Source: Microbispora catharanthi (GTDB lineage Bacteria; Actinomycetota; Actinomycetes; Streptosporangiales; Streptosporangiaceae). Taken from it: DNA of 64,000 bases. Where the stretch lies: the NCBI RefSeq assembly GCF_006334915.2, contig NZ_VDMA02000034.1, forward strand, positions 1 through 64,000, in the 5' to 3' direction. This document shows, one piece after another, positions 7,531 through 16,683 of the stretch. Made by a program: the position numbers and the translations under genes. How positions within the stretch are numbered: position 1 is the stretch's first letter; every line of letters starts with the position of its first letter. The notes under the pieces were generated by a model. It saw only the letters and a list, made by a program, of their open reading frames with translations. It did no database searches and had not been told where the DNA came from.

Positions 7531-10047
7531 TTATGCATCACGAAGATCTAGACCAAGGTCGAGTGCCGGGGCCGAGTGCGTGAGCGCGCCGATGGCCAGG
7601 TAGTCGACCCCGGTCTCGGCGACGGCGCGGGCGGCGTCCAGGGTCAGCCCGCCGCTCGACTCCAGCCGCGCCCGGCCGGCCACCAGCCGTACGGCCTCGG
7701 TGAGCTGGTCCACGGTGAAGTTGTCGAGCAGGATCTCGTCGGCGCCCTCGGCCAGGACCGGCTCGATCTGGTCGATCCTGTCCACCTCCACCTCGATCGG
7801 CAGGCCGGGGAAGGCCTGCCGTACGGCGCGGAACGCCTCGGCAACGCCTCCGGCGGCGACGACGTGGTTGTCCTTGATCAGGGCGGCGTCGTGCAGGCCC
7901 ATCCGGTGGTTGACCCCGCCGCCGGCCCGGACGGCGTACTTCTCCATGGCGCGCAGCCCCGGCAGCGTCTTGCGGCTGTCGCGGATGCGGGCGCCGGTGC
8001 CCTCGACGGCGTCGACCCAGCGGCGGGTCTGGGTGGCGATGCCGGACAGGTGGGTGAGGAAGTTGAGCGCGGTGCGCTCCATCGTGAGCAGGTCCCTGGT
8101 CGCGCACCGCACGGTCATCACCACGTCGCCCGGGCGCACGCGGTCGCCGTCGGCGGCGTGCCGCTCGACCTCGACCGGCCCGGAGGCCTGGCGGAAGACG
8201 GTCTCGGCCACGGCCAGGCCGGCGACCACGCCCTCCTTGCGGGCCACCACGTCGGCGACGGCCCGCTGATCGGCGGGGATGGTGGCGACCGAGGTCACGT
8301 CCTGCCCCCCGGCCAGGTCCTCCTCCAGCGCGGCGCGGACGAGACCGAGCACGGCGTCCGGGTCGAGGCCGGTCTTGTCCAGCTCGGTCCGCAGTTCCTC
8401 GTGAGGCGTGTACGTCAAGGTCAGTCCCTCCGCCGTCAGGGCGATGTCGATGTGCGCCCGCCAGTGGGCGTCGTCGCGGTCGGGGTGGTCCTCCCGCCAG
8501 TGCGAGCCGCGGGTCTCCTCGCGCACGGCGGCCGCGGCGACCAGAGCGGAGGCCACCGTGAGGAGGTTGGTCGCCTCCCACGACTCGGTGCAGGGCTCGA
8601 CCGCGACCGGCGTCCAGCGGGCGTCGGAGAGCGCGCGGGTGACCTGCGCGAGGCTCCGGTCGCTGCGCAGCACCCCGGCGCCCCGGCTCATGTGGCTCTG
8701 GACCCTCGGCCGCGTACGCGGGTCCACCAGGCCCTCGGGCCGATCGTCGGCCGGGACGGGCTCGCGCGGCGTGAGGTCCCGAGTCAGGTTCCCGGCCGCC
8801 AGATCGGCGGCGATGCGCTCGCCGTAGACGAGCCCTTCCAGCAGGGAGTTGGAGGCCAGCCGGTTGGCGCCGTGCACGCCCGTGCAGGCCACCTCTCCGC
8901 AGGCGTACAGGCCGGGCACGCTGGTCCTGCCGTGCAGGTCGGTGCGCACGCCGCCGCTCGCGTAGTGGGCGGCGGGGGCGACGGGGATGGGCTCGGTGAC
9001 GGGGTCGATGCCGTGCTCGCGGCAGACGGCGAGGATCGTGGGGAACCTGGAGCGCCACTTCTCCTCGCCGAAGTGGGTGGCGTCGAGGTAGACGTGGTCG
9101 GCGCCGGTCCGCGCCATCTGTCGCATGATCGCCTTGGCGACCACGTCGCGGGGCGCGAGGTCGGCCAGCTCGTGCACACCCTGCATGAAGCGCTCGCCGT
9201 TCGAGTCGATCAGCACCGCGCCCTCGCCGCGCACGGCCTCGGAGACGAGGGGCTGCTGGCCGGTCGAGCCCTCCCCCAGCCACAGGACCGTGGGGTGGAA
9301 CTGCACGAACTCGATGTCCCTGACCACCGCGCCGGCCCGCAGAGCCAGCGCCACGCCGTCTCCGGTGGACACCACGGGGTTGGTGGTGGCCGCGTAGACC
9401 TGGCCCATGCCGCCGCTGGCCAGCACCACGGCCCCGGCCCGTACGGCGCCGACGCCGTCGCGGGCGCCCTCCCCCATCACGTGGAGCGTGACCCCGCAGG
9501 CGTGGCCCTCGGCGTCGAGGAGGAGGTCGAGGGCGAGGGCGTGCTCGATGACCTCGATGCGGGGCTCGGCCAGCACCGCCTCGGCCAGGGCCCGCTGCAC
9601 CTCGGCGCCGGTCGCGTCGCCGCCCGCGTGGACGATCCGGTTGCGGTGGTGGCCGCCCTCGCGGGTGAGCTGGAGCTCGCCGTCGGTGTCGCGGTCGAAC
9701 TCGGCGCCGTGGCTCATCAGCCGCTTCAGCGCGTCGGGGCCCTCGGTGACCAGGACGCGTACGGCCTCCTCGTCGCACAGGCCGACTCCGGCGACGAGCG
9801 TGTCCCTCAGGTGCTCGTCGGGGGTGTCCTCGGGGTCGAGCACGGCGGCGATGCCGCCCTGGGCCCATCGGGTGGACCCGGCCGACAACACGTCCTTGGT
9901 GACCACGAGCACCCGCGCCCGGGGGTCGAGTTCGACGTGGCGCAGCGCCACGGTGAGGCCGGCGATGCCGGACCCGATAACGACCGCGTCGGCCTCGACG
10001 GTCCAGCCGGGTGCGGGGGCGGTGAGTCTGCGTGCGAGCGCCACCAT
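7531..10047 (-). CDS. nadB-nadC: fused L-aspartate oxidase / nicotinate-nucleotide pyrophosphorylase
   Basis: One frame of about 838 residues encodes two enzymes of NAD synthesis. Residues 1 to about 555 are NadB, which oxidises L-aspartate to iminoaspartate with FAD: AVVIGSGIAGLTVAL near the start, then SAGSTRWAQGGIAA, ASGGMGQVY and GVHGANRLASNSLLEG. From about residue 560 (near base 8390) to the end it is NadC (quinolinate phosphoribosyltransferase): LEEDLAGGQDVTS, RDSRKTLPGLRAMEKYAV, ALIKDNHV and ILLDNF. No stop or internal start with a ribosome site is seen at the junction. The ATG at 10047 has AGGGG upstream; the one at 10068 is possible. No nadA lies in the window. The nadB-nadC-coaX-lysS order supports both calls. 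Confidence 0.95.
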   Translation of the reverse strand: MVALARRLTAPAPGWTVEADAVVIGSGIAGLTVALRHVELDPRARVLVVTKDVLSAGSTRWAQGGIAAVLDPEDTPDEHLRDTLVAGVGLCDEEAVRVLVTEGPDALKRLMSHGAEFDRDTDGELQLTREGGHHRNRIVHAGGDATGAEVQRALAEAVLAEPRIEVIEHALALDLLLDAEGHACGVTLHVMGEGARDGVGAVRAGAVVLASGGMGQVYAATTNPVVSTGDGVALALRAGAVVRDIEFVQFHPTVLWLGEGSTGQQPLVSEAVRGEGAVLIDSNGERFMQGVHELADLAPRDVVAKAIMRQMARTGADHVYLDATHFGEEKWRSRFPTILAVCREHGIDPVTEPIPVAPAAHYASGGVRTDLHGRTSVPGLYACGEVACTGVHGANRLASNSLLEGLVYGERIAADLAAGNLTRDLTPREPVPADDRPEGLVDPRTRPRVQSHMSRGAGVLRSDRSLAQVTRALSDARWTPVAVEPCTESWEATNLLTVASALVAAAAVREETRGSHWREDHPDRDDAHWRAHIDIALTAEGLTLTYTPHEELRTELDKTGLDPDAVLGLVRAALEEDLAGGQDVTSVATIPADQRAVADVVARKEGVVAGLAVAETVFRQASGPVEVERHAADGDRVRPGDVVMTVRCATRDLLTMERTALNFLTHLSGIATQTRRWVDAVEGTGARIRDSRKTLPGLRAMEKYAVRAGGGVNHRMGLHDAALIKDNHVVAAGGVAEAFRAVRQAFPGLPIEVEVDRIDQIEPVLAEGADEILLDNFTVDQLTEAVRLVAGRARLESSGGLTLDAARAVAETGVDYLAIGALTHSAPALDLGLDLRDA

Positions 10048-10061
10048 GAGGGGATCCCCTT

Positions 10062-10076
10062 TCGTCATAATGACGA
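10062..10076. promoter_or_regulatory. 15-bp palindrome at the nadBC promoter
   Basis: TCGTCATAATGACGA has perfect 7-bp arms around one base and overlaps TATCGT, a likely -10 on the minus strand, just upstream of nadBC. A repressor binding here would block transcription. An NAD-synthesis regulator of the NrtR type is a candidate by context only. Confidence 0.45.
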
Positions 10077-10106
10077 TAACGCCCCCCCGGCGATGGTGCC
10101 GCCCCG

Positions 10107-10124
10107 GCCCCTCCTACGAGGGGC
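10107..10124 (-). terminator. hairpin at the 3' end of the TetR gene
   Basis: GCCCCTC and GAGGGGC arms with a CTAC loop overlap the TetR stop codon, upstream of nadBC. The same stem sequence follows the NlpC/P60 gene at 3072. Confidence 0.5.
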
Positions 10125-10764
10125 ACGCCCCAGGGTCGGTGCAGAGCTGGACGGTCAGAGCGGCGCAGGCCCATTCCTCCCACCTGTCCGGCGACCAGCC
10201 GCGGTCCTGGACGAAGAGCAGGTACAGCTGCGGGCTGAGCAGGCAGAACAGCAGGTCCGCCGCCATCGCGACGGAGACGTCCGGCCGGGCGTCGGGTTTG
10301 CCTGCCAGCGCCTGGGCCGCGGCCTGCTGCACGATGTAGCGCGGATCGGGGCCGTCGGGCCATTGCGCGGCGATCTGCGGGTCGGCGGCCCCGGCGGACT
10401 CGATCATCGGCATGAGCGGGGCGACCCGGCCGAGGATCTCACTTGTGCCGCGGACGTGCGCCCGCAGCTGGCCGGCCGCGGTGGGCTCGGCGCACGCGGC
10501 GCGGAACCACTCACGGTCCATGACGGCCACCGGCTCGGCGTCGCCGGCGATGGACGTGTCGACGACGTCCTTGAACAGCGTGCGCTTGTTGCCGAAGACG
10601 AAGTAGACCGTCTGAACGGCCACGCCCGCTCGGTCGGCGACCTCCTGCAGGCTCGTCGCCCCGTAGCCCTGCGCGACGAACAGCTCCCGCGCCGCCTGGA
10701 TGACCTTCTCCCGGGTGCGGCGTGAGCGCTCCGCCCGCTTGTCCGGCCGCTTGACGATGTCCAT
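10114..10764 (-). CDS. TetR-family repressor
   Basis: A 216-residue regulator with a standard N-terminal TetR HTH: TREKVIQAARELFVAQGYGATSL then VADRAGVAVQTVYFVFGNK (about residues 17-60). The C-terminal ligand domain is unassigned. ATG at 10764. It is divergent from the methyltransferase at 10825, with a palindrome between them that is the likely operator, so it probably represses itself and that gene. Confidence 0.9.
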   Translation of the reverse strand: MDIVKRPDKRAERSRRTREKVIQAARELFVAQGYGATSLQEVADRAGVAVQTVYFVFGNKRTLFKDVVDTSIAGDAEPVAVMDREWFRAACAEPTAAGQLRAHVRGTSEILGRVAPLMPMIESAGAADPQIAAQWPDGPDPRYIVQQAAAQALAGKPDARPDVSVAMAADLLFCLLSPQLYLLFVQDRGWSPDRWEEWACAALTVQLCTDPGACPS

Positions 10765-10793
10765 GGCGCGAGTATATCTCTAGAGTTCGTCAC

Positions 10794-10808
10794 TAGAGTT
10801 CAACTCTA
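10794..10808. promoter_or_regulatory. TetR operator candidate
   Basis: TAGAGTTCAACTCTA is a perfect 7-bp-arm palindrome in the 60-bp gap between the divergent TetR and methyltransferase genes. A further CTAGAGTT half-site lies at 10780-10787, so the operator may be extended or doubled. Confidence 0.65.
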
Positions 10809-10824
10809 AGAACCTGGAGGGGCT

Positions 10825-11469
10825 ATGGACAGGCCGAACACGGGCGCGGACGTTGATCAGGAGGAGGCCGTGCGCCGAGCGCTGGAGAAGTACTACCGGG
10901 ACGGCAAGCCGCCGTGGGACACCGGCGTGACGCCGCCCGAGCTGGTCGCCCTGGTAGAGGGGCGCGGGGAAGGGCAGGGGGAAGGGCACGGTGCGCTGCC
11001 GCCCGGCCGCGCCCTGGAGCTCGGCTGCGGCACCGGAACCAACGCGATATACCTGGCCCGGCACGGCTGGGAGGTCGTGGCCGTCGATCTGGTCGACCGC
11101 GCGATCGAGCAGGCCCGGGAGAAGGCCGACGCGGCGGGAGTGGCCGTACGGCTGCTGCACGGAGACGCCACCCGGCTCGACGAGCTGGACGCGCCCGGCC
11201 CCTACGACCTGTTCTTCGACCTGAGCTGCTATTGCGGCATCCCGCCGCACCGCCGCGACGCCTACGCCGCCGGGCTCACCCGCCGCGCCGCTCCCGGCGC
11301 ACTGCTGCTGATGTTCGTGTACGGCCCCGGAACGCTCGGCGACACGTTCGCCGGCGTCACCGCCGACGAGATGCGTGCCAGGTTCGCCGGTTGGGAGCTG
11401 ATCGACGTCACGCCCGGCACGAACCCGTTCCCCACCTTCTGGTTCACACTGCGGGCCGGGGAAGCCTGA
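10825..11469 (+). CDS. class I SAM-dependent methyltransferase (TehB/TPMT-like)
   Basis: A 214-residue methyltransferase with ATG and GGAGG 5 nt upstream. Motif I is ALELGCGTGTNAIYLARHG (about residues 61-79), motif II WEVVAVDLVDRAIEQA, and LLHGDATRLDEL matches the adenine-binding acidic motif. The opening DQEEAVRRALEKYYRDGKPPWD resembles thiopurine/tellurite methyltransferase relatives. Substrate unknown; its TetR neighbour suggests an inducible small-molecule response. Confidence 0.88.
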   Translation: MDRPNTGADVDQEEAVRRALEKYYRDGKPPWDTGVTPPELVALVEGRGEGQGEGHGALPPGRALELGCGTGTNAIYLARHGWEVVAVDLVDRAIEQAREKADAAGVAVRLLHGDATRLDELDAPGPYDLFFDLSCYCGIPPHRRDAYAAGLTRRAAPGALLLMFVYGPGTLGDTFAGVTADEMRARFAGWELIDVTPGTNPFPTFWFTLRAGEA

Positions 11470-11481
11470 GGCGCCGCGCCC

Positions 11482-12336
11482 CTACAGGGTCAGGACCACG
11501 TTGTCGATGAGGCGGGTGGTGCCCACCTTGGCGGCCACGGCCAGGATCGCCTCGCCGCGGTGGTCGTCGCCGACCGGCGCGAACGTCGCGGGGTCGGCCA
11601 GGATCAGGTAGTCGAGCAGCAGCGGCGGGTCGAAGCGGGCGGCCTCCTCCAGCACGGCCCGGGCGGCGTCGAGGATCCCGGCCGGCCCGGCCGTCTGGGC
11701 CCGCGCCGCGCCGGCCCGCAGCGCCCGCGACAGCGCGAGCGCGGTGCGGCGGTCGGCCTCGGACAGGTACCTGTTGCGGCTCGACAGCGCGAGGCCGTCC
11801 TGCTCCCGCACGGTCGGGGCGCCGACGATCGACACCGGGACGTCGAGGTCGGCCACCATCCGCCGGATCAGCGCGAGCTGCTGGGCGTCCTTCTGCCCGA
11901 AGACCGCGACGTCCGGCCGCACCAGGTTGAACAGCTTGAGCACCACGGTCAGCACGCCGTCGAAGTGGCCGGGCCGGAAGGCGCCCTCGACCACCCCGCC
12001 CATGCCGCCGGCCGAGACCTCCACCTGGCGGTCCGGCAGGTACATGTCATCGGCCGAGGGCGCGAAGACCACGCCCACGCCCTCCTCCTCGCACACCTGG
12101 AGGTCGGCGTCGAACGTACGGGGATAGCGGGAGAAGTCCTCGTTGGGGCCGAACTGCAGGGGATTGACGAACACGCTCACCACGACGTGGTCGGCGTGCT
12201 CGCGCGCCAGCCGCATCAGCGACCGATGGCCCTCGTGGAGCGCCCCCATCGTGGGGACCAGGGCGATCCTCCCGGGGCCGAGCACGTCCCTCGCCTTGTC
12301 GAGGGCGGCGCGGTCGGCGGCGACGGTCAGGTCCAT
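11482..12336 (-). CDS. panC: pantothenate synthetase (pantoate-beta-alanine ligase)
   Basis: Joins pantoate and beta-alanine with ATP to make pantothenate, which CoaX then phosphorylates. 284 residues: [19 protein letters not shown] (HIGH-type motif), [32 protein letters not shown] and [10 protein letters not shown]. Start at the ATG at 12336 with GGGAGGGAA upstream, although the frame is open further. It overlaps the DUF2520 gene by 10 bp, so they are translationally coupled. Confidence 0.96.
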   Translation of the reverse strand: MDLTVAADRAALDKARDVLGPGRIALVPTMGALHEGHRSLMRLAREHADHVVVSVFVNPLQFGPNEDFSRYPRTFDADLQVCEEEGVGVVFAPSADDMYLPDRQVEVSAGGMGGVVEGAFRPGHFDGVLTVVLKLFNLVRPDVAVFGQKDAQQLALIRRMVADLDVPVSIVGAPTVREQDGLALSSRNRYLSEADRRTALALSRALRAGAARAQTAGPAGILDAARAVLEEAARFDPPLLLDYLILADPATFAPVGDDHRGEAILAVAAKVGTTRLIDNVVLTL

Positions 12337-13217
12337 ATGTTCCCTCCCAGGGCGTCCAGAAGGCGTTCGGCCGCCTCCGGCTTGAGCAGGCCCGCCGCGA
12401 GCGCCCGGTCGGCGGTGAGCCTCGCGAGGGCGACGTACGCATCCGCGGCCTCGGGGGCGGCCAGGATGAGCGCGTCGACGTGCTTGCGCACGGTGCCCGC
12501 GTCGCCGCGCACCACCGGCCCGGTGAGCCCGCTGATGCCGAGACGCAGCACGTTGTCGAGCGCCGCGCTCAGCAGGGGACCGAGCATCCGGCCCGGATGC
12601 TCCACGCCGATCTTCGCGAGCAGTTCCTGCGACTCGGCGACGAGCGTCACCATGTGGTTCGCGGCGCCGGCCAGGGCGGCGTGGTAGAGCGGCCGGTCCC
12701 GGTCGGCGATCCACACCGGCTCGCCGCCCATCTCGATCACCAGCGCCTCGGCCACCGGCCGCAGCAGGTCGGGCGCCGTGACGCCGAACGAGCAGCCGTT
12801 GAGCCGGGTCAGGTCGTCGCTCCTGCCGGTGAACGTCATCACGGGGTGCAGCGCGAGCGGCAGCGCCCCCGCCTCGGCCGCCGGGTCGAGCACGCCCAGG
12901 CCGTACGCGCCGCTGGCGTGCACGAGCAGCTTGCCGCGCAGGTCGGCGCCGGTGGCGGCGAGGCCGGAGACGAGACCGGGCAGCACGTCGTCCGGCACGG
13001 TCAGCAGCACGAGCTCGGACCGGGCGATCACCTCGTCCGGCCTGCTGAGCGTCAGGCCGAGGCGGTCTGCGGCCCGCCGCGCCGACGCGTCGGACACGCC
13101 GCTGGCCGCCACCACCCGATGACCCGCGAGCATGAGCGCGGCTCCGAGCACGGAACCGACCCGTCCCGCGCCGAGCACTCCCACGGCGAGCCGCGCCGGG
13201 CGGTCACTTGTCTCCAT
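12327..13217 (-). CDS. Rossmann-fold and DUF2520 protein
   Basis: A 296-residue oxidoreductase-like protein. The N-terminal NAD(P)-binding fold has [21 protein letters not shown] (residues about 12-32), and the C-terminal helical domain matches DUF2520, which resembles ketopantoate reductase or 6-phosphogluconate dehydrogenase. It is coupled directly to panC here, as in many actinobacteria, so a role in pantoate supply is plausible but unproven. ATG at 13217. Confidence 0.85.
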   Translation of the reverse strand: METSDRPARLAVGVLGAGRVGSVLGAALMLAGHRVVAASGVSDASARRAADRLGLTLSRPDEVIARSELVLLTVPDDVLPGLVSGLAATGADLRGKLLVHASGAYGLGVLDPAAEAGALPLALHPVMTFTGRSDDLTRLNGCSFGVTAPDLLRPVAEALVIEMGGEPVWIADRDRPLYHAALAGAANHMVTLVAESQELLAKIGVEHPGRMLGPLLSAALDNVLRLGISGLTGPVVRGDAGTVRKHVDALILAAPEAADAYVALARLTADRALAAGLLKPEAAERLLDALGGNIWT

Positions 13218-13378
13218 GACGCCTCCCCTCGGTTCAGCGTAGCGGCGGCGCTCCCGCCGGCCCGGGCGTGGCCCAACGGTCGGATTTTGTCCCGTTTCTC
13301 ACGGGCCTATGTTGAGCCATAAGTACGAAAGTGACTACTTTTCGTCACGGCATCGGCGTGTCGGTAACCTAAAGCATC

Positions 13379-14359
13379 GTGGAGGTCACCTGGCGGGAGG
13401 CCATGCGACGGGCGCTCTACGGCGCGGAGGGCTTCTACCTGCGGGAGCGCCCCGACCGGCATTTCCGCACGTCGGTGCATGCCTCGCCGGCCTTCGCCGA
13501 GGCCGTGCTGCGCCTGCTCCTGCGGGTCGACGCCGCCCTCGGGCGGCCCGACCCGGTCGATCTCGTGGACATGGGCAGCGGCAACGGCCTGCTGGCCGCC
13601 CGAGTGCTGGCCGCGGCGCCGCCGGACCTCTCGAAGCGGCTGCGGGTCACCGCCGTCGACCTGTCCCCCCGGCCCGGCGATCTCGACCCGCGCGTCGCCT
13701 GGGAGCCGGAGGCGCCGTACGGGGCCGGCGGCCTGGTGATCGCCAACGAGTGGCTGGACAACGTGCCGCTCGACATCGCCGAGATGACGCCGGACGGCCC
13801 TCGCCTGGTGCTCGTGGACACCTCGACCGGCGAAGAACGGCTCGGGCCCGCTCCCGGCCCGGAGGACCTCGCCTGGCTGGAGCGCTGGTGGCCGCTGCGC
13901 TCACCGGGGGAACGCGCCGAGATCGGCCGCCCCCGCGACGAGGCGTGGGCCTCGGTGATCAGGCGGCTGGCACGCGGCACGGCGGTCGCCGTCGACTACG
14001 CCCATCTGGCCGGGCGGCGGCCCCCGCTCGGCACGGTCGCCGGATATCGCGACGGCTCGGCGGTGCCGCCGACACCGGACGGGTCGTGCGACATCACCGC
14101 CCACGTCGCGCTGGACGCCTGCGCGGCGGCCGGCGAGCGGGCGGGGGCGGAGGCGACCACACTCACCACGCAGCGGGAGGCGCTGCGGGACCTGGGAGTC
14201 ACCGGCGCCCGCCCGCCGCTCGCGCTGGCGTCCACCGATCCCGCCGGGTACGTACGCGCGCTCGGCCGGGCCTCCCAGGAGGCGGAGCTGATCGACCCGG
14301 CCGGTCTCGGCGGCTTCGGCTGGCTCAGGCAGTCACGACATCGAGAGGAGAGATCTTGA
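13379..14359 (+). CDS. SAM-dependent methyltransferase of the MidA/DUF185 type
   Basis: A 326-residue protein related to MidA, which methylates an arginine of complex I NDUFS2 in mitochondria; bacterial roles are unclear. Motifs: FRTSVHASPAFAEAVL, LVDMGSGNGLLAARVL (SAM site, about residues 62-77) and VIANEWLDNVPLDI, the MidA family signature. The GTG at 13379 has no ribosome site; TAACCT at 13365-13370 lies 8 nt upstream, so the message may be leaderless. Its stop overlaps the TTG of the ABM gene by 4 bp. A nuoD-like gene lies about 4 kb away, a loose link to complex I. Confidence 0.83.
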   Translation: MEVTWREAMRRALYGAEGFYLRERPDRHFRTSVHASPAFAEAVLRLLLRVDAALGRPDPVDLVDMGSGNGLLAARVLAAAPPDLSKRLRVTAVDLSPRPGDLDPRVAWEPEAPYGAGGLVIANEWLDNVPLDIAEMTPDGPRLVLVDTSTGEERLGPAPGPEDLAWLERWWPLRSPGERAEIGRPRDEAWASVIRRLARGTAVAVDYAHLAGRRPPLGTVAGYRDGSAVPPTPDGSCDITAHVALDACAAAGERAGAEATTLTTQREALRDLGVTGARPPLALASTDPAGYVRALGRASQEAELIDPAGLGGFGWLRQSRHREERS

Positions 14360-14691
14360 TCGCGAGAATCTGGCGCGCGAGCGCGACCCCGGAGGGCGCG
14401 GACGGCTACGAGCGGCATTTCACCGCGTCGGTCCTGCCCTCCCTGCGCGACGTGGACGGGCACCGTGGCGCGTACCTGCTGCGGCGGGGCGCCGCCGACG
14501 GGCGGGTGGAGATCCAGGTCATGACGCTGCGGGACTCGATGGACGCGATCCGCCGCTTCGCCGGGGACGACCCCGGCACGGCCGTCGTCGAGCCCGCGGC
14601 CCGGGCCGTCCTGCTCGGCTATGACACCACGGTCACCCACCACACGGTCGCTCACCACACGGGTGTCGTTTCAGACGGTGACCTTCAGTGA
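14356..14691 (+). CDS. small ABM-superfamily protein
   Basis: A 111-residue protein with the pattern of antibiotic biosynthesis monooxygenase-like dimers: IARIWRASATPEGADGYERH, VDGHRGAYLLRRG, then a hydrophobic strand. Start is the TTG at 14356, with GAGGAG 5-10 nt before and the MidA-like stop inside it (TTGA overlap), so it is translationally coupled. The 3' end overlaps the convergent P450 gene by 21 bp. The C-terminus is His/Thr-rich. Activity cannot be assigned. Confidence 0.72.
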   Translation: MIARIWRASATPEGADGYERHFTASVLPSLRDVDGHRGAYLLRRGAADGRVEIQVMTLRDSMDAIRRFAGDDPGTAVVEPAARAVLLGYDTTVTHHTVAHHTGVVSDGDLQ

Positions 14692-15870
14692 CTCCAGGCC
14701 GCGCATGATGTAGCTGGGCTTCCAGGCGGGCTCCTCGGCGAGCTCCAGCTTGGGCGCCAACCGCAGCAGGGCGCCGAACGACTCCGCCATCTCGACCCGC
14801 GCGAGCGGCGCGCCGAGGCAGAAGTGGATGCCGGCGCCGAACGAGATGTGCGGGTTGTCCGCCCGGCCGATGTCGAGACGGTCCGGATCGGCGAAGACCT
14901 CGGGGTCGCGGTTGGCCGAGCCGAACAGCAGCGCGATCTCCACACCCTGGGGGATCGTCAGCCCGCCGATCTCGATGTCCTCCAGCACCCACCGCTCGAA
15001 CATCTGTGCCGGGGTGTCGTAGCGCAGCAGTTCCTCGACCGCCGTCGGCATCAGGCCGGGGTCGGCGCGCAGCCGCTCCAGCTCGGCCGGGTTGCGGAAC
15101 AGCGCCCACCACCCGCTGCCGGTGGCGTTGACCGTGGCCTCGTGCCCGGCGTTGAGCAGCAGCACGCAGGTGCCGATCAGCTCGTCCTCGGTCAGCCGGT
15201 CGCCGTCGTCGACCACCTGGGCCAGCGCCGAGATCATGTCGTCGCCCGGCCGCTCCCTGCGCGCCCTGGCCAGCTCGCGCAGGTAGGCGGCGAACTCCGA
15301 CGCCGCGCGTACGGCCGTGTGCTGGACCTCAAGTGAGGGGTTCAGCTCGTACATCCCGCAGATGTCGGCCGACCAGGGGCGCAGCAGGTGGCGGTCGGCC
15401 TCGGGCACGCCGAGCATCTCGGCGATCACGGTGACCGGCAGCGGCTCGGCCACCTCCGCGAGCAGGTCGCCGCCGCCGCGCTCGACCAGTCCCTCGGTCA
15501 GCTCGGTCGCGATCTTCCGTACGCGGGGACGCAGCGACTCGACCATGCGGGGCGTGAACGCCTTGGACACCAGGCGGCGCAGCCGCGTGTGGACCGGCGG
15601 CTCGACGTCGAGCATCCCGGCCCGGATCACCCGCCAGAACGGTTCCTGGAACTCCGGCTCGGGCTCGCGGCCGAACGCCTCGTGCGTCGCCACGTGCAGG
15701 TAGGACCGGCCGAGACGCCGGTCGCGCAGCAGCGCGTTCACATCCGCATGGCGGGCGATCAGCCACTGCCCTGTCGGCTCGAAGAAGCTGACCGGATCGT
15801 TGTCGCGCAGGTCGCGGTAGGCGTCATAGGGGTACGCGATGAACTCGGAATTCCAGGGATCAAACTTCAC
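14671..15870 (-). CDS. cytochrome P450
   Basis: A soluble bacterial P450 of about 399 residues. The oxygen-binding I-helix motif LLNAGHEATVN and the heme loop SFGAGIHFCLGAPLARVE (Cys351) are intact. The start is uncertain: GTG at 15870 (VKFDPWNSEF) or TTG codons 9-12 nt upstream; none has a ribosome site, and TATTGT lies close upstream, so the message may be leaderless. No ferredoxin gene is nearby. Substrate unknown. Confidence 0.92.
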   Translation of the reverse strand: MKFDPWNSEFIAYPYDAYRDLRDNDPVSFFEPTGQWLIARHADVNALLRDRRLGRSYLHVATHEAFGREPEPEFQEPFWRVIRAGMLDVEPPVHTRLRRLVSKAFTPRMVESLRPRVRKIATELTEGLVERGGGDLLAEVAEPLPVTVIAEMLGVPEADRHLLRPWSADICGMYELNPSLEVQHTAVRAASEFAAYLRELARARRERPGDDMISALAQVVDDGDRLTEDELIGTCVLLLNAGHEATVNATGSGWWALFRNPAELERLRADPGLMPTAVEELLRYDTPAQMFERWVLEDIEIGGLTIPQGVEIALLFGSANRDPEVFADPDRLDIGRADNPHISFGAGIHFCLGAPLARVEMAESFGALLRLAPKLELAEEPAWKPSYIMRGLESLKVTV

Positions 15871-15946
15871 AATGGACAACAATACGGATGAAAGGCCTCG
15901 CTTGGGAGTACGGGCGTACGGGTCCGTCGTGGCGTAGGTTGGGGCG

Positions 15947-16624
15947 ATGCCGAAGCGCCGCGAACAGCATCGCAGGGAACCCCGCGAACTCGGCGAGTTG
16001 CCCTATGCCGACCACCTCGAGCCGTTCGAGGGCCGGCTCACTCAGGGCGGCGACTACGACACGGTCCTGTTCGACGGGCGGGAGTTCGAGGACGCCGACG
16101 CGTCCAACGCCCGGTTCATCGAGTCGGCGTTCGCCTCGGTGACGTTCGCCGGCGGCCGATACCGGCGCGCCCGGTTCTCGGACGTGTGGCTGAACGGCGT
16201 GCGCTGGGTGGGCGGCGACCTCACCGAGTCCGTCTGGGCGGACGCGGAGATCATCATGAGCGCCCCGGCCGGCACGGCGCTGCCCGGCGCCGAGATGAAC
16301 CACGTGCTCTTCCACCGGTGCAAGCTCGACTCGGTCAACCTCCGCGCGGCCGACCTGCGGGAGGTCTCGTTCGTCGAGTGCACGCTGCGGGACGTGGATT
16401 TCGCGGGCGCCACGCTGACCGGCGTCGACTTCCCCGGCTCCACGCTGGAACGGGTGCGGTTCGACAAGGCGCGCATGTCCCGGGTCGACCTGCGCGGCGC
16501 CGTGTCCCTGGGCATCTCCGACGGCTACGACGCGCTGCGCGGCGCGACCATCAGCGGCGTCCAGCTGATGGAACTCGCGCCGATGTTCGCCCACATCCTG
16601 GGTGTCGCTGTCGACAACGACTGA
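15947..16624 (+). CDS. pentapeptide-repeat protein
   Basis: A 225-residue protein that from about residue 40 follows the A(D/N)LXX-type five-residue period (FEDADASNARF, VNLRAADLREV, RDVDFAGATLTGVDFPG), which folds as a right-handed beta-helix. Some such proteins (MfpA, Qnr) mimic DNA and protect gyrase; similarity in repeat alone does not show that role. ATG at 15947 with TAGGTT about 10 nt upstream and only a weak ribosome site. Confidence 0.85.
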   Translation: MPKRREQHRREPRELGELPYADHLEPFEGRLTQGGDYDTVLFDGREFEDADASNARFIESAFASVTFAGGRYRRARFSDVWLNGVRWVGGDLTESVWADAEIIMSAPAGTALPGAEMNHVLFHRCKLDSVNLRAADLREVSFVECTLRDVDFAGATLTGVDFPGSTLERVRFDKARMSRVDLRGAVSLGISDGYDALRGATISGVQLMELAPMFAHILGVAVDND

Positions 16625-16645
16625 CTTCGCTCGGGTCGTCCGCAC

Positions 16646-16676
16646 TTGCGGCCGGAGGGCGGTGTCGGGTTATAGT
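16646..16676 (+). promoter_or_regulatory. promoter of the SAM-IV leader
   Basis: TATAGT at 16671-16676 is a strong -10; TTGCGG at 16646-16651 is a fair -35 with a long 19-bp spacer. The predicted start near 16683 coincides with the first conserved aptamer bases. Confidence 0.5.
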
Positions 16677-16683
16677 GCCGTCC

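Noticed and set aside
7576-10725. Very long open frame on the plus strand opposite nadBC
   Set aside because: Antisense shadow of a GC-rich gene: no ribosome site, composition dominated by Arg, Gly, Val and His, and the minus strand encodes two complete known enzymes.
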